NCBI RefSeq assembly: GCF_000392615.1
Contig: NZ_KB933398.1
Coordinates: 3,881,851 to 3,945,850 of the forward strand
Direction of reading: 5' to 3'
From: Lysinibacillus sphaericus OT4b.31
GTDB lineage: Bacteria > Bacillota > Bacilli > Bacillales_A > Planococcaceae
Length of the DNA: 64,000 bases
In this document: in pieces, positions 14,689 to 23,800 of the stretch
Layout of the letters: each line of letters begins with the position of its first letter
Numbering within the stretch: position 1 is the first letter of the stretch
The notes under the pieces: model-generated
Database searches by the model: none
Seen by the model: the letters and a program-made list of their open reading frames with translations, nothing else
What the model was told of the DNA's origin: nothing
Program-made: the position numbers and the translations under genes

Positions 14689-16215
14689 TTATTTAAACTT
14701 ATTTATAATTAAATTTGCTCTATGTCTAACATCTCTATTCCCATGCCTCAATGTAAAAAATTCTAAATTATTATATTCCATCCATTGTTTATCCCAAGCC
14801 CCACTTACATTGATTAATTTTTCAAGTATGCTTTTATATAAAACAAATTTAGTAAGTGTATTCTCTAAAAAAATTATCAATGTCGAAATCGACTTATGTT
14901 CTCTCTCAACTTCAATTACACTAACATCTTTACCAAATATTTTTATCTCAGCAATTACATACTTCCTTTCCGTCACACCATCACTTAAATAAACAAATCG
15001 CCTAGTACTTGAAAACTCCTTTAAACTACCTTGAATTAAATTTATAGATTGGACTTCAGGAAAATCCTGCAACACTACCATTACTTTTATAAACTCACCC
15101 AATTCACCATCAATTTGAATATTTAGTAATGATTGCTGCTCTAATCCTTTTATAACTTGATTTCCCCCTATATCTGCTGTAGATCGCTTACTTTCGTCAT
15201 TTATTAATCGCTTCTTGGTACTTTCATCTTCAAATTCACGCTTTTTATTAGAGTTTTTACGGACTTTTGAAATTTTAGGCAACTTAATATATTCATGCAT
15301 TTGATTGTCCATTTCAATGACATCAAAATTATCTGTAGTTCCTTCTATTTCTTCATCTAACAATAGTTCATCTTGCTGATCATTTAGATTTTTCTTATTA
15401 TGTAATGTATATTTTTTAACTTCCCTAGACTTCTCCATTCTAACTACTTCAGGGTGACTAAATGAAATTTCTCTATAAAAGATTTGCTTGTTTTTCACAC
15501 TCACAACTCGTAAAATAGTACCCCCCTTTATATTCGGTTTCACTATCGCTTTAATAGTAATTGGTTGTTTAAATGACCAATCAAAGTTTAAAACGCCCAC
15601 GTTGTTAAAAGTATATGCCACATTCTCAAATACACTTCTTAAATGTTGATTTGTAACCAGCCATACAAGTTGATACAAATAATTCGATTGTGTGTATTTT
15701 CGATGATACTGCGATGAAAAATCCAAATGAATTTTATTATTCTCATAGTTTTCTATAAAATATTGAGGTAATGAGTTGGCTTCGAAAAGTCTATACAGTA
15801 AAAATCTGTTTGGAGCTAAAATGCTACGAACGACTTCAATTAACGGAAGAATATAGCTACTTTTTCCTTGCTTTACAATAAAGCTTCTTGAAACATCTTT
15901 ATCATTAGTCCCTTGTACTACCCATTCCTTCTCATACTTATTAACATTATTTGGGTTAATAGTGAGTTCTATCTCTTCCATACCTTTTGGTAGAATACTT
16001 TTACTTATATCTCCGTCAATATAATAATGTTGGATAGATAACGCAGGAAGCGTACCCCAATCGACTATTAATTTTTCTGTTTTCTCCCTGACTCTAAAGT
16101 ATGCATAAATCATTATTTTCTTTTCATATTGAAAAGGAGAGCTAATCCAAATTAATTGTACTTTCTCTCCCTTTTTAAAAGGCCAGTTATTTAATTTAAC
16201 TTGTCGTTCGCGCAT
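14689..16215 (-). CDS. tnsE: TnsE-like transposition protein
   Basis: 508 residues, directly after tnsD and overlapping it by 20 bp, the position of tnsE in Tn7. Length is close to Tn7 TnsE (538). A recognisable match is the segment SSYILPLIEVVRSILAPNR, which parallels the Tn7 TnsE segment around HIPQLELARSLF. The C-terminus also carries an Arg-His-Gly...His-Arg element where TnsE has its DNA-binding end. A Lys/Glu-rich low-complexity middle (about 250-345) separates two domains, as in the family. TnsE directs insertion into replicating conjugal plasmids through DNA 3' ends and the sliding clamp. Identification is from position and partial similarity. Confidence 0.75.
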   Translation of the reverse strand: MRERQVKLNNWPFKKGEKVQLIWISSPFQYEKKIMIYAYFRVREKTEKLIVDWGTLPALSIQHYYIDGDISKSILPKGMEEIELTINPNNVNKYEKEWVVQGTNDKDVSRSFIVKQGKSSYILPLIEVVRSILAPNRFLLYRLFEANSLPQYFIENYENNKIHLDFSSQYHRKYTQSNYLYQLVWLVTNQHLRSVFENVAYTFNNVGVLNFDWSFKQPITIKAIVKPNIKGGTILRVVSVKNKQIFYREISFSHPEVVRMEKSREVKKYTLHNKKNLNDQQDELLLDEEIEGTTDNFDVIEMDNQMHEYIKLPKISKVRKNSNKKREFEDESTKKRLINDESKRSTADIGGNQVIKGLEQQSLLNIQIDGELGEFIKVMVVLQDFPEVQSINLIQGSLKEFSSTRRFVYLSDGVTERKYVIAEIKIFGKDVSVIEVEREHKSISTLIIFLENTLTKFVLYKSILEKLINVSGAWDKQWMEYNNLEFFTLRHGNRDVRHRANLIINKFK

Positions 16216-18043
16216 CGTTTCTCACTTCCTGCTTCATTTCTATATAATGTTCTAATTGAGGCTTAATCTTATGAAAATGATGTGATTTAATCGCTGCAAT
16301 TCGTTGTATACGCCATAAAACAATTACGATGTTCTGATTAATTAATTCGTCAATAATCTTATAACAACGACGTAATTGAAATTCTTGAACAGACTCAGTA
16401 ATGTCATTTAATAATTTATTTGTATTTGGCAGCTTATCTAAATGACGTTCTAAGTTCGCTAATATACCCAATCTCCTCCCTAAAATAGATTTTGTTATCC
16501 TAATTGGTTTTAGTTCTTGTAGTAGTTGCTGATGCAGTCTTTTTATTTGCTGCTCATATTGCTGATCTCGCTTTGGCCAATTTACAGATGTTGTCGGTTT
16601 ATTTCTTAGCTGTACTTGAGGTAGCACACTTTCTAAATAACTACTATCATAATAATATAAATATATATATTGTTTCCCCAATTTTTTTCTCAATGATGTA
16701 CGAGACAGATTTTGATTCTGGTGAACTTTTCTTAGCAATTCTTGTTTGTATTGGTCTAATTTATCAAAGTCGTATTCATTACTTTCTATTATTTGTTTTA
16801 ATTCGACATTTCCATTTAAATTCTGTTTAATCGTTTTAGAATCTACACCTAATATTTTCGCCATCGCACGAATGCTCCATTTTTCTTTTGCTAAAATATT
16901 TAATTTTTTTATCCATACCTTACCAAACGCTTTTACTCGACCTATTTCAAACATATCTGTTGTATGTTTTCTTGCATAAATAAAACCACATGAACATGCA
17001 AATGTACCAATCAAATTTTTGGATTTATAGTCTCTAGTCACTTCCACATTTTGAATTATTAGTTGCTGGTAATGCGATGCTGCCTTATTTAAACAGGGAA
17101 ATGGCCCTTTTCCAAAAGCACCTATGTCTTTTGTAAGCACAACGAGTTCCTCTATATCGTGCTTTAAAAAATAAAGAAAGAGCAAATGACGAAATGGATG
17201 TACGTGACGCTTCATATTACGGGTTAATACCTTTAACCAATTATATTCATCTTCCTCACTTAACTCACTTTGATAGCATTTTAAAAAGTTACTTGAAAAT
17301 GTAGTTTTAAAAGCTTGATACAACTCATGCTGACGAACCCGATCCGAAGCTGTTATTAAGTTATGTTCTCGTAACAATGTTTTATATTTAGAATTAATGT
17401 CTTCCCTTGAAAGTGAGTGCAACGGTATATGGAGCAATTTGTAGGCCTGCTTTGCTAAATATATTGACATTTCTTTATGTGGATCAATTTCATATAAATC
17501 TGATAAATTCATATGGTTTAATTCGAAACGAATATACTCAATGCGACTATCATTGATTACGGGGTATTCTCTTAATAGAACTTCATGGTGGGGACAATAA
17601 TCTATTCCTTGTAGTTGATGCTCCCGATGAATATAGGGCTCTCCAAATTGTTCTGTATCTGATTTTGCACAAATAGCACAATAATAGATACCGCTTTTAT
17701 TACAAATGCCTCCAGCGACCATTCCTAGCCTTGTATAAAGTGCCTTACCATCATCTTTTACATCATTTAATATTTCTTGTTGACGCTGCTTCGACAAAAA
17801 TGAAGCATAATAAGGATAAATTGTGTGGTTAGCCAATAGCGATTCTACAGAATATTGAGCACCTAGTTTTTCTGCTAAAACAGAAAAATAGCTACCAATC
17901 CCTGCACTCGGTATCACAGAACGATTGTCAAACAATTCTTCCAACGTATCTTTACAATCAATATTGCCACTATAAAAATGATACCGGGCAATGGCTGAAT
18001 AGATTAATTCATTTGGATAAGGATTTGTAAAAAACGGTAACAT
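16196..18043 (-). CDS. tnsD: TnsD/TniQ target-selection protein for attTn7
   Basis: 615 residues. The N-terminus has the TniQ hallmark (FFTNPYPNELIYSAIARYHFYSG) and a zinc-finger region around residues 110-155 with CAIC, a HREHQL element and CPHH. The remainder is helical with helix-turn-helix-like segments (AMAKILGVDSKTIKQNL; TSLRKKLGKQ). TnsD binds the conserved 3' end of glmS and recruits TnsC, so insertion falls just downstream. The observed insertion point, about 22-24 bp from the glmS stop, fits that job. It follows tnsC by about 100 bp and overlaps tnsE. Confidence 0.9.
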   Translation of the reverse strand: MLPFFTNPYPNELIYSAIARYHFYSGNIDCKDTLEELFDNRSVIPSAGIGSYFSVLAEKLGAQYSVESLLANHTIYPYYASFLSKQRQQEILNDVKDDGKALYTRLGMVAGGICNKSGIYYCAICAKSDTEQFGEPYIHREHQLQGIDYCPHHEVLLREYPVINDSRIEYIRFELNHMNLSDLYEIDPHKEMSIYLAKQAYKLLHIPLHSLSREDINSKYKTLLREHNLITASDRVRQHELYQAFKTTFSSNFLKCYQSELSEEDEYNWLKVLTRNMKRHVHPFRHLLFLYFLKHDIEELVVLTKDIGAFGKGPFPCLNKAASHYQQLIIQNVEVTRDYKSKNLIGTFACSCGFIYARKHTTDMFEIGRVKAFGKVWIKKLNILAKEKWSIRAMAKILGVDSKTIKQNLNGNVELKQIIESNEYDFDKLDQYKQELLRKVHQNQNLSRTSLRKKLGKQYIYLYYYDSSYLESVLPQVQLRNKPTTSVNWPKRDQQYEQQIKRLHQQLLQELKPIRITKSILGRRLGILANLERHLDKLPNTNKLLNDITESVQEFQLRRCYKIIDELINQNIVIVLWRIQRIAAIKSHHFHKIKPQLEHYIEMKQEVRNDARTTS

Positions 18044-18145
18044 CTAATGTCCTCCTAGGAATACTCGACTTATTGCTATTCTGTCGATATAACTAGTTTT
18101 TTAAACATGAGATATTACCATTAGTTTTGAATTAAATATTATAAA

Positions 18146-19837
18146 TCAATTATTAAACTCTTTTAAAAATGGTTTTATATTTCCATTTACTTTTAATAAT
18201 TCATAAGGATGTTTTTTTCTTTCTAACGCTTTTGCTCTTAGCATTAATAAAGGTAATAAATCACTTTTAGGTGTAGGGTTTAATTTCTGTTCTTTTTTCT
18301 TATGATTTAAAGTCATTGCATTCTGTATAGCTTCTAACTTTAAATTGTTATATTCACTTTCAATTGGTTGGTTATCTACAACTTTGGAGACCAACTCTCT
18401 TATATCATTTGGGTTCAAAACATCGAAAATCCCTAATGAAGCAATCTCATAGCTAAGATTTTCCGTTATCTCTAGTCGCTTGTATTGAAGAGTATTTTGA
18501 CGCTCTTTCATAGCTTCCTTGACTTTACCCTCATATTCAGTATTCTTCTTATGATTGATCATAAGGTCATCTAGGTTAATCATAATATCCTCATACTTAT
18601 ACATTGCTTTCAAGTCATTTTTACGTAATGCATTCATCATTGGTTGGATAATTTTCATATCTTCTCTTGCTGTTTTCTTTATTACTTTAGCTGTAATTCT
18701 TTCTTCTCCATTTTCTTCATCAAATAAAGCTCTTTCTTGAGCTAAAATGAACAAGTTAACTGCTACCGAAGTAATTCCTTGGCATTCCTCATAAAATGTT
18801 TTTTTCAACTCTTCTGTTAGTTCCGAATGAATCTTTAAACATTGAAATGCCCATAGAGTTTCTAAGAAGAATTCCCACTCTTCACTATCTTCTACCATAC
18901 GATCCCATATAATTGAACCATCACTTGCTGCACGACGAGCTTGTCGGAAGTTCCCTTTAAAAAGTTGTTGTGCTTTCGAGGTACCAATTAATACTGTTGG
19001 TATGCCTACTGTGTTTGATAAAGTCACAAAGAAATTTAGCATTTCTTCCTGGTCATTTTTTGAATGAAGTAAATGCTGAATTTCATCAATGACAAGAACG
19101 CCAATCCCGTACATACTCGCTAGTGATGTCATGTGTAATAACATTGTTGAAGTAACACGATTTAAATAACCGAATTTCTCTAAATAACGTGTACCTAATA
19201 AATCATCAATTGCTTTGAAAAAACTTTTACATAAGGTCGATAAACTACCGTCATACGGACAATCTATTTTAAGCCAAACGATTTGTGTGCGATTAAATGG
19301 CTGTCCTTCATACAATTCATGCTTAATGGCTTGAGGATACATTAACAACAAACGTTCAATTGCGGTTGTTTTACCGATACCTGAGATGCCAATAATCGAT
19401 AGACTATCTGCTGTTGAACGAATATGGTTTAAGCGTTCATCAATATATTGATGTGCTTGCTCTTCATCCTCACGTAAGTGATGCAATATTCGAATCCGTT
19501 CAAGGAATGATTTATCTAACGGATTACGGGCTAAATAACCACGACGAATCAAAGTTGATAAGCGACGCTCTACTTCAAAATGGATTGGCAACGGCTGAAT
19601 GAAGTTTTTCACACGTTTTAAAACATGATAACGAATATTCGCTGCACTCTTCTTATCTTGTTCACTAATACGTGGCGTCACCATAAAACGATCCAACACA
19701 TCATCTTCATCAAAGATTGGCGGTAGGGCTTCAATAAAAGGATTATGAGCATATTCAGTAAGCATTTGAGTCTTATAACTTGCTTCTTCCATATCTCCTT
19801 TTAAGACGACATTATTCATCTTTTCCAAATTCCTCAT
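18146..19837 (-). CDS. tnsC: TnsC transposition regulator, AAA ATPase
   Basis: 563 residues, close to Tn7 TnsC (555). Walker A GISGIGKT lies at 150-157 and Walker B VLVIDE at 247-252; a sensor Thr in LIGTSKA follows. The N-terminal part (1-130) corresponds to the TnsA/TnsB-interacting region, and the C-terminal helical part to the TnsD/TnsA contact region of the family. It forms ATP-dependent filaments or rings on target DNA and activates the TnsAB transposase. The chosen ATG overlaps the tnsB end by 26 bp and has AGAGGAAG upstream; Met7 is a possible alternative. Confidence 0.92.
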   Translation of the reverse strand: MRNLEKMNNVVLKGDMEEASYKTQMLTEYAHNPFIEALPPIFDEDDVLDRFMVTPRISEQDKKSAANIRYHVLKRVKNFIQPLPIHFEVERRLSTLIRRGYLARNPLDKSFLERIRILHHLREDEEQAHQYIDERLNHIRSTADSLSIIGISGIGKTTAIERLLLMYPQAIKHELYEGQPFNRTQIVWLKIDCPYDGSLSTLCKSFFKAIDDLLGTRYLEKFGYLNRVTSTMLLHMTSLASMYGIGVLVIDEIQHLLHSKNDQEEMLNFFVTLSNTVGIPTVLIGTSKAQQLFKGNFRQARRAASDGSIIWDRMVEDSEEWEFFLETLWAFQCLKIHSELTEELKKTFYEECQGITSVAVNLFILAQERALFDEENGEERITAKVIKKTAREDMKIIQPMMNALRKNDLKAMYKYEDIMINLDDLMINHKKNTEYEGKVKEAMKERQNTLQYKRLEITENLSYEIASLGIFDVLNPNDIRELVSKVVDNQPIESEYNNLKLEAIQNAMTLNHKKKEQKLNPTPKSDLLPLLMLRAKALERKKHPYELLKVNGNIKPFLKEFNN

Positions 19838-21956
19838 CTCGCTTCCTCTTTAATTTTTCCATAAGACGAGAGCTAGATTTTTTAGGTGGCTCGTCAGTTT
19901 TCATAGGAAACTTTACGACTTGCGTTGCCGGCATTTCAGGTTTATCAACTAAATCAAATTTCTCATCTTCTCGATTTAATTGTTTCTCAGCTGCACGAGT
20001 TACTTTAATATCTCGAATCCTTTCAGACTTCGATTTATTTGTAGAAACTGTTTTCTTTTCACTTATAGCCTTCTTAACAATTGCTTCAATTTCTGCATCT
20101 GTATTGATAATATTTTCTTGTTGCTTATTACGTTCCTCCGCTTTTACTTCTTGTAAAAGCTGTTGGTAAAACTCTATTTCCTCTAATGAATCACCCTTGT
20201 ACTGTGCGCTCGTATCTAAAAGAAAACAGGAATCGAAATTTCGACCATCTGTATGGGATATATAAATTTGTTCCATTGCTCTAGGATCATAAACAATATC
20301 AATACTCTTATTTTTCAACTTCACGTACCATTGCTCATTAATTGCCTTTTCAGAACCATAAAATAAACCTTTAAATTTAAGGCCTGCTCTCGTAACACGT
20401 GCTTTTCCTTTCGGTAATAGATTAAGCCTAAAGATATTTTTATCAGTAATTATTTGCAAGCGTCCCTTCTTATTCTCAATACCCCAATTCCAAATATTAA
20501 TCGGCGTAGCAATTAGACCGCTTGTAATCATGCCTTTCTCCAGAGGATACTTCTCAACAATTTTTTGATTGTGTTGCAAAATCAGATGGATTACAATTTT
20601 AATAAACTCATTTAAATTTAAGCTAGCATCTAATCGGTAATCCCGATCGCGATATTCCTTTTGAATAGCCCCTGGTGTTTTCCGTTTAATCTTCCCATTG
20701 ATGGTGCCAAACTGCCGTTCAATAATACCCTTTAAATCTCCGCGATAAGCAGATGTGTTTTCGATTTTAACATTGAAATTATTAATCAAACTTCCTACTG
20801 CATAACCTTCAAATTCTCCCCTATCTGCAATAATAATTTCAGGTAAATGGTTGGCTGGCCATTGCGACTCATCTATTTCGATTCCATACTCCGCACAATA
20901 TGATGCTTTATTAGTCGCCATATTATCTAATGCCATCATAGCTCCAGCCCATGAAGGTCCCTCTAAACCGACATACAAACCTGTAAACATTCGAGAATAC
21001 ACATCAATTACACCATAAACAATAGGGCGACCAATAATTAAAGACCGATCGAAAGAGCTCACTAAATAAATATCAGCAACCGTTGCATCGATTTGGAATC
21101 GAGTACCTGGTCCATCTGTTTCTAAAGTAGAGTTACTTAAAATCGGTCTGTGTTTTAAATCAAATTCTTTTGCGCTTTTACGCAATGAAATATCTAATTG
21201 TGGATTTTCATACTTCTTAAACCAATAGTAAAATTGATTGTACGAAGGTATACGGGATGCATCCCATACTTTGTATTTTAATACACCTTCCTCGGTATAT
21301 TTATCAGAGTAAAATTCACGTAATAAATAGTCATATGTTTCCGTTAACATTATTTTCTCTTTCTTACGGTAATACTTTTTGATGACATGATTAAATTGTT
21401 TCTTCACATCATCCGTAATATTAATTCCCTGTTTTGTTTCATCAAACAAAGCATATACTCTGGGTCTACCTACCTTTGCATTCGATAAATCACGCTCTTT
21501 ACCTCTACCACCTGAGTAAATATAATCTGGTAACACAGCATTTTTATTTAATCCACGTTGCCAAAAGCGAGTATAAATACGTTTTACTTTTAAATTGGTC
21601 AAATTAAAATCGGTTGCTATGGTACTTAACATCTGTTCTCGTGATTTTTTTTCGAGCAACTGCAATTTATAATTACCCCAAGTTTCAACGACAACACGCC
21701 AGTCTTCATCGCGCTTTTCGATTTGTTTAGGTGTTAAATTTTTATCATCATACCCAACCATATATGGATCTGATATAGCCAATAAAATTTCCGCTTCTAT
21801 CTCTGCCTCCAATGTAGCTATATCCGTTTTTTTAGGCATAGCCGTATCTCCATGCAGCTCGACATAATAAACAATTGGATCATCAATTTCAATGATACGA
21901 ATACGATTTTTATTCTCTTTATTCATGTATTGATATACTTGGTTGTAAAAAATCAT
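19812..21956 (-). CDS. tnsB: TnsB transposase, DDE recombinase
   Basis: 714 residues, comparable to Tn7 TnsB (702). The retroviral-integrase-type core has catalytic Asp290 (RFQIDAT), Asp378 (IIADRGEF) and Glu413 (IIERQFG). An N-terminal DNA-binding region (about 50-260, with RKVGRPRV-like elements) reads the repeated end sites; a C-terminal basic tail (about 620-714) probably contacts TnsC. It cuts and joins the 3' ends of the transposon. It overlaps tnsA by 4 bp and tnsC by 26 bp, so the three are translationally linked. Confidence 0.94.
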   Translation of the reverse strand: MIFYNQVYQYMNKENKNRIRIIEIDDPIVYYVELHGDTAMPKKTDIATLEAEIEAEILLAISDPYMVGYDDKNLTPKQIEKRDEDWRVVVETWGNYKLQLLEKKSREQMLSTIATDFNLTNLKVKRIYTRFWQRGLNKNAVLPDYIYSGGRGKERDLSNAKVGRPRVYALFDETKQGINITDDVKKQFNHVIKKYYRKKEKIMLTETYDYLLREFYSDKYTEEGVLKYKVWDASRIPSYNQFYYWFKKYENPQLDISLRKSAKEFDLKHRPILSNSTLETDGPGTRFQIDATVADIYLVSSFDRSLIIGRPIVYGVIDVYSRMFTGLYVGLEGPSWAGAMMALDNMATNKASYCAEYGIEIDESQWPANHLPEIIIADRGEFEGYAVGSLINNFNVKIENTSAYRGDLKGIIERQFGTINGKIKRKTPGAIQKEYRDRDYRLDASLNLNEFIKIVIHLILQHNQKIVEKYPLEKGMITSGLIATPINIWNWGIENKKGRLQIITDKNIFRLNLLPKGKARVTRAGLKFKGLFYGSEKAINEQWYVKLKNKSIDIVYDPRAMEQIYISHTDGRNFDSCFLLDTSAQYKGDSLEEIEFYQQLLQEVKAEERNKQQENIINTDAEIEAIVKKAISEKKTVSTNKSKSERIRDIKVTRAAEKQLNREDEKFDLVDKPEMPATQVVKFPMKTDEPPKKSSSRLMEKLKRKRDEEFGKDE

Positions 21957-22792
21957 ATTACTCTCACTTTCTCTGAGTAATCTTTACGAATCGATTTGAT
22001 TTCAATAATCTGATTCACATTTAGCTTAGTCATCAAATCTACTTCAATTGCTTTCGTAATGATTAGATGCTTATATAGTGATAATCCACTTCCTATTGGT
22101 AAATCAAAGACCTTTTCTAATTGAATTGCTGCCTCCCTTACTGTCATTTCATTTGAAAATAGCTGTGTAATTAAATACACACTGAATGTATCTAAATCAG
22201 CTTGCGAAATATCTTGAAAACCCTCAATATAACTTAAATCTGCATAGGCATGTACAAAAGAAATATTAAGTGCCATTTCTTTTGGTACTTCAAGCTCGGT
22301 TACAATTCCCCAATCAATACCTTTACGTTCCCAATATTCACGTTCGATTTCAAACTTTTCAATTACACGCTCGTTCATCAAATCCTCTTTATATTTAAGC
22401 GTTCTTGCGACATTTACAAGCTGCCCACTCTTAAGCTTTGTCACAAGAAAATCCGTTGTCATCACAATTGGTTCTTGCGTTTGCGGATGCACTGGATGTT
22501 TAATACCTAATTCATCCGCAATAATAATTGTTTCTTCAATCGGGAGTAGTGGGTATTGTTCACGAATATCCACTACTAAATTGGAATATTCCAATAAATA
22601 AAAGTAGTTTCGTTCCAGATCTGATAAGAACTCATATTGTCGAGGGATTTTAATACCTTTTAAACGAGTTGAACGACCAAGTGACGAAACATCCTGAATA
22701 ACTAACCAAGGCTTATAATTCACACCAATTCCTTGTCCATGACCTGCTTTTAGTTTCTTATCTATTGATGTTATTCGTTTGCGTTTGGACAT
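21953..22792 (-). CDS. tnsA: TnsA transposase subunit, 5'-end endonuclease
   Basis: 279 residues, close to Tn7 TnsA (273). The restriction-endonuclease-like catalytic triad is clear: Glu60 (SDLERNYFYLLE), Asp114 (MTTDFLV) and Lys133 (ARTLKYKEDL), almost the same numbering as Tn7 (63, 114, 132). VVDIREQYPL is a further family motif. A C-terminal winged-helix region (about 170-279) completes the protein. TnsA cuts the 5' ends so that the element moves by cut-and-paste. It is normally the gene nearest the right end, but here another gene lies between. Confidence 0.94.
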   Translation of the reverse strand: MSKRKRITSIDKKLKAGHGQGIGVNYKPWLVIQDVSSLGRSTRLKGIKIPRQYEFLSDLERNYFYLLEYSNLVVDIREQYPLLPIEETIIIADELGIKHPVHPQTQEPIVMTTDFLVTKLKSGQLVNVARTLKYKEDLMNERVIEKFEIEREYWERKGIDWGIVTELEVPKEMALNISFVHAYADLSYIEGFQDISQADLDTFSVYLITQLFSNEMTVREAAIQLEKVFDLPIGSGLSLYKHLIITKAIEVDLMTKLNVNQIIEIKSIRKDYSEKVRVI

Positions 22793-22805
22793 AAAGTCTC
22801 ACCTC

Positions 22806-23576
22806 TTAATATAAATTTAACCCTTCATATTCTTCTAATATAACCTGCCTTAATCTTAAAATTTCCGATTCATAGTTCTCTGGCTTTTTAACTCCATTAT
22901 TTATTGAAATATACCAATGTAACTCCTCTAAATAGATGAGAAACCCATTACCATCAAAGAAAGGATCTGATTGTAACTCCACCAGAAGAAGATCTGTTGT
23001 GTCAAAAAATTCTTTATACAAGTTTCCATTTCTCAACATTTTAACAACTGGTAATAACTTCTTTTTAATATTATGTTTTTCATCGGTAATTATTATTTCT
23101 TTAATATATTCATTATCAAGTCTAACTGTTTTAAAATACTCTTCATACAAATCATGTTTCTTTAATAACTTCATTAACTTACTAGCATCATGAAGCTTAA
23201 TAGTTATACTCTTATCCTTCTGATTTTCTTTCCACGATTTCCACCATTTAAGTTCATCATGTGAAAAATCCATTGGGACACATAGTATCCAATTATCCAT
23301 TTCATTATTTTCTACCGCTGTTTTAAAAGATTCTCTAATTTGATTCTTTCTGCTATCATCTAAGCGATTCAAAAAAAACTTACATTGTACAATTGTCGAA
23401 TCTCCATTTTCCTCAATGATATCAATATCTACTCCGCCATCTCCTAGAACTACCTCAACTTGATGAACATCTGCATCAGGAAATTCACTAACATAAATAT
23501 CATAACAAATGTCTTCAAATTTTTTACGAGCACCTTCTTTTAAATTTTCCCATAGCCATTTAAAATCTCTTTCCAT
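22806..23576 (-). CDS. Mrr-like restriction endonuclease-fold protein
   Basis: 256 residues from the ATG at 23576 (AGAGGTG upstream); longer in-frame readings would start inside the transposon end. The N-terminal 100 residues form a PD-(D/E)xK nuclease domain of the Mrr_cat type: Gly-Asp-Gly-Gly-Val-Asp around residues 39-46 and the Gln-Cys-Lys strand (STIVQCKFF) about 15 residues later, with a preceding Glu-rich helix. The C-terminal part is helical and unassigned. It lies 13 bp upstream of tnsA with the same orientation, between the transposase genes and the right end, so it is probably co-transcribed with them. It could be a defence nuclease or an accessory of transposition. Confidence 0.65.
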   Translation of the reverse strand: MERDFKWLWENLKEGARKKFEDICYDIYVSEFPDADVHQVEVVLGDGGVDIDIIEENGDSTIVQCKFFLNRLDDSRKNQIRESFKTAVENNEMDNWILCVPMDFSHDELKWWKSWKENQKDKSITIKLHDASKLMKLLKKHDLYEEYFKTVRLDNEYIKEIIITDEKHNIKKKLLPVVKMLRNGNLYKEFFDTTDLLLVELQSDPFFDGNGFLIYLEELHWYISINNGVKKPENYESEILRLRQVILEEYEGLNLY

Positions 23577-23648
23577 ATAGCACCTCTTTACTTTCAGAAA
23601 AATAAAAAAACAACCTCTTTCGAATATCATACCCGTAGAGATTGTTTT

Positions 23649-23734
23649 TTATCAAACTTTATTATCTATTATCAATATTTATTTAAAATTATCGAACTTT
23701 ATTATAAATTATCAATCTTTATTAAAAGACGACA
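23649..23734 (-). mobile_element. Right end of the Tn7-like element (four phased TnsB-type sites)
   Basis: Minus strand from 23734: TGTCGTCTTTT, then four 15-nt sites AATAAAGATTGATAA (23723-23709), AATAAAGTTCGATAA (23703-23689), AATAAATATTGATAA (23683-23669) and AATAAAGTTTGATAA (23663-23649). Their period is exactly 20 bp, as in the crowded right end of Tn7. Confidence 0.92.
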
Positions 23735-23739
23735 ACAAA
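23735..23739. repeat. Target-site duplication ACAAA, right copy
   Basis: Identical to 5448-5452. Its centre lies 22 bp from the first base of the glmS stop complement at 23759. Confidence 0.85.
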
Positions 23740-23800
23740 CTGCATTTTAAAAGTAAGCTTATTCCACAGTCACTGATTTAGCTAAGTTACGTGGTTTATC
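23735..23800 (-). other. attTn7: glmS 3' end and insertion point
   Basis: The last glmS codons encode the invariant tail [11 protein letters not shown], which TnsD recognises in known systems. Insertion lies in the non-coding DNA just beyond, so glmS stays intact. Confidence 0.8.

Larger units (their letters stand above)
5453..23734. mobile_element. Tn7-like transposon in attTn7 (18,282 bp), tnsABCDE with defence cargo
   Basis: Both termini start 5'-TGT and carry 11 nt before the first 15-nt TnsB-type site (consensus AATAAAGWTTGATAA). They are flanked by the 5-bp duplication ACAAA. The right end has four sites at 20-bp period (23649-23723); the left end has three spaced sites (5464, 5530, 5585). 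This is the same asymmetry as in Tn7. The right terminus lies about 22-24 bp beyond the glmS stop codon, the classical attTn7 insertion distance. The element encodes tnsA, tnsB, tnsC, tnsD/tniQ and tnsE-like genes on the minus strand. Cargo includes ietA/ietS, a GAF protein, secreted proteins and a Mrr-like nuclease. Extra internal copies of the terminus are listed separately. Confidence 0.92.
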
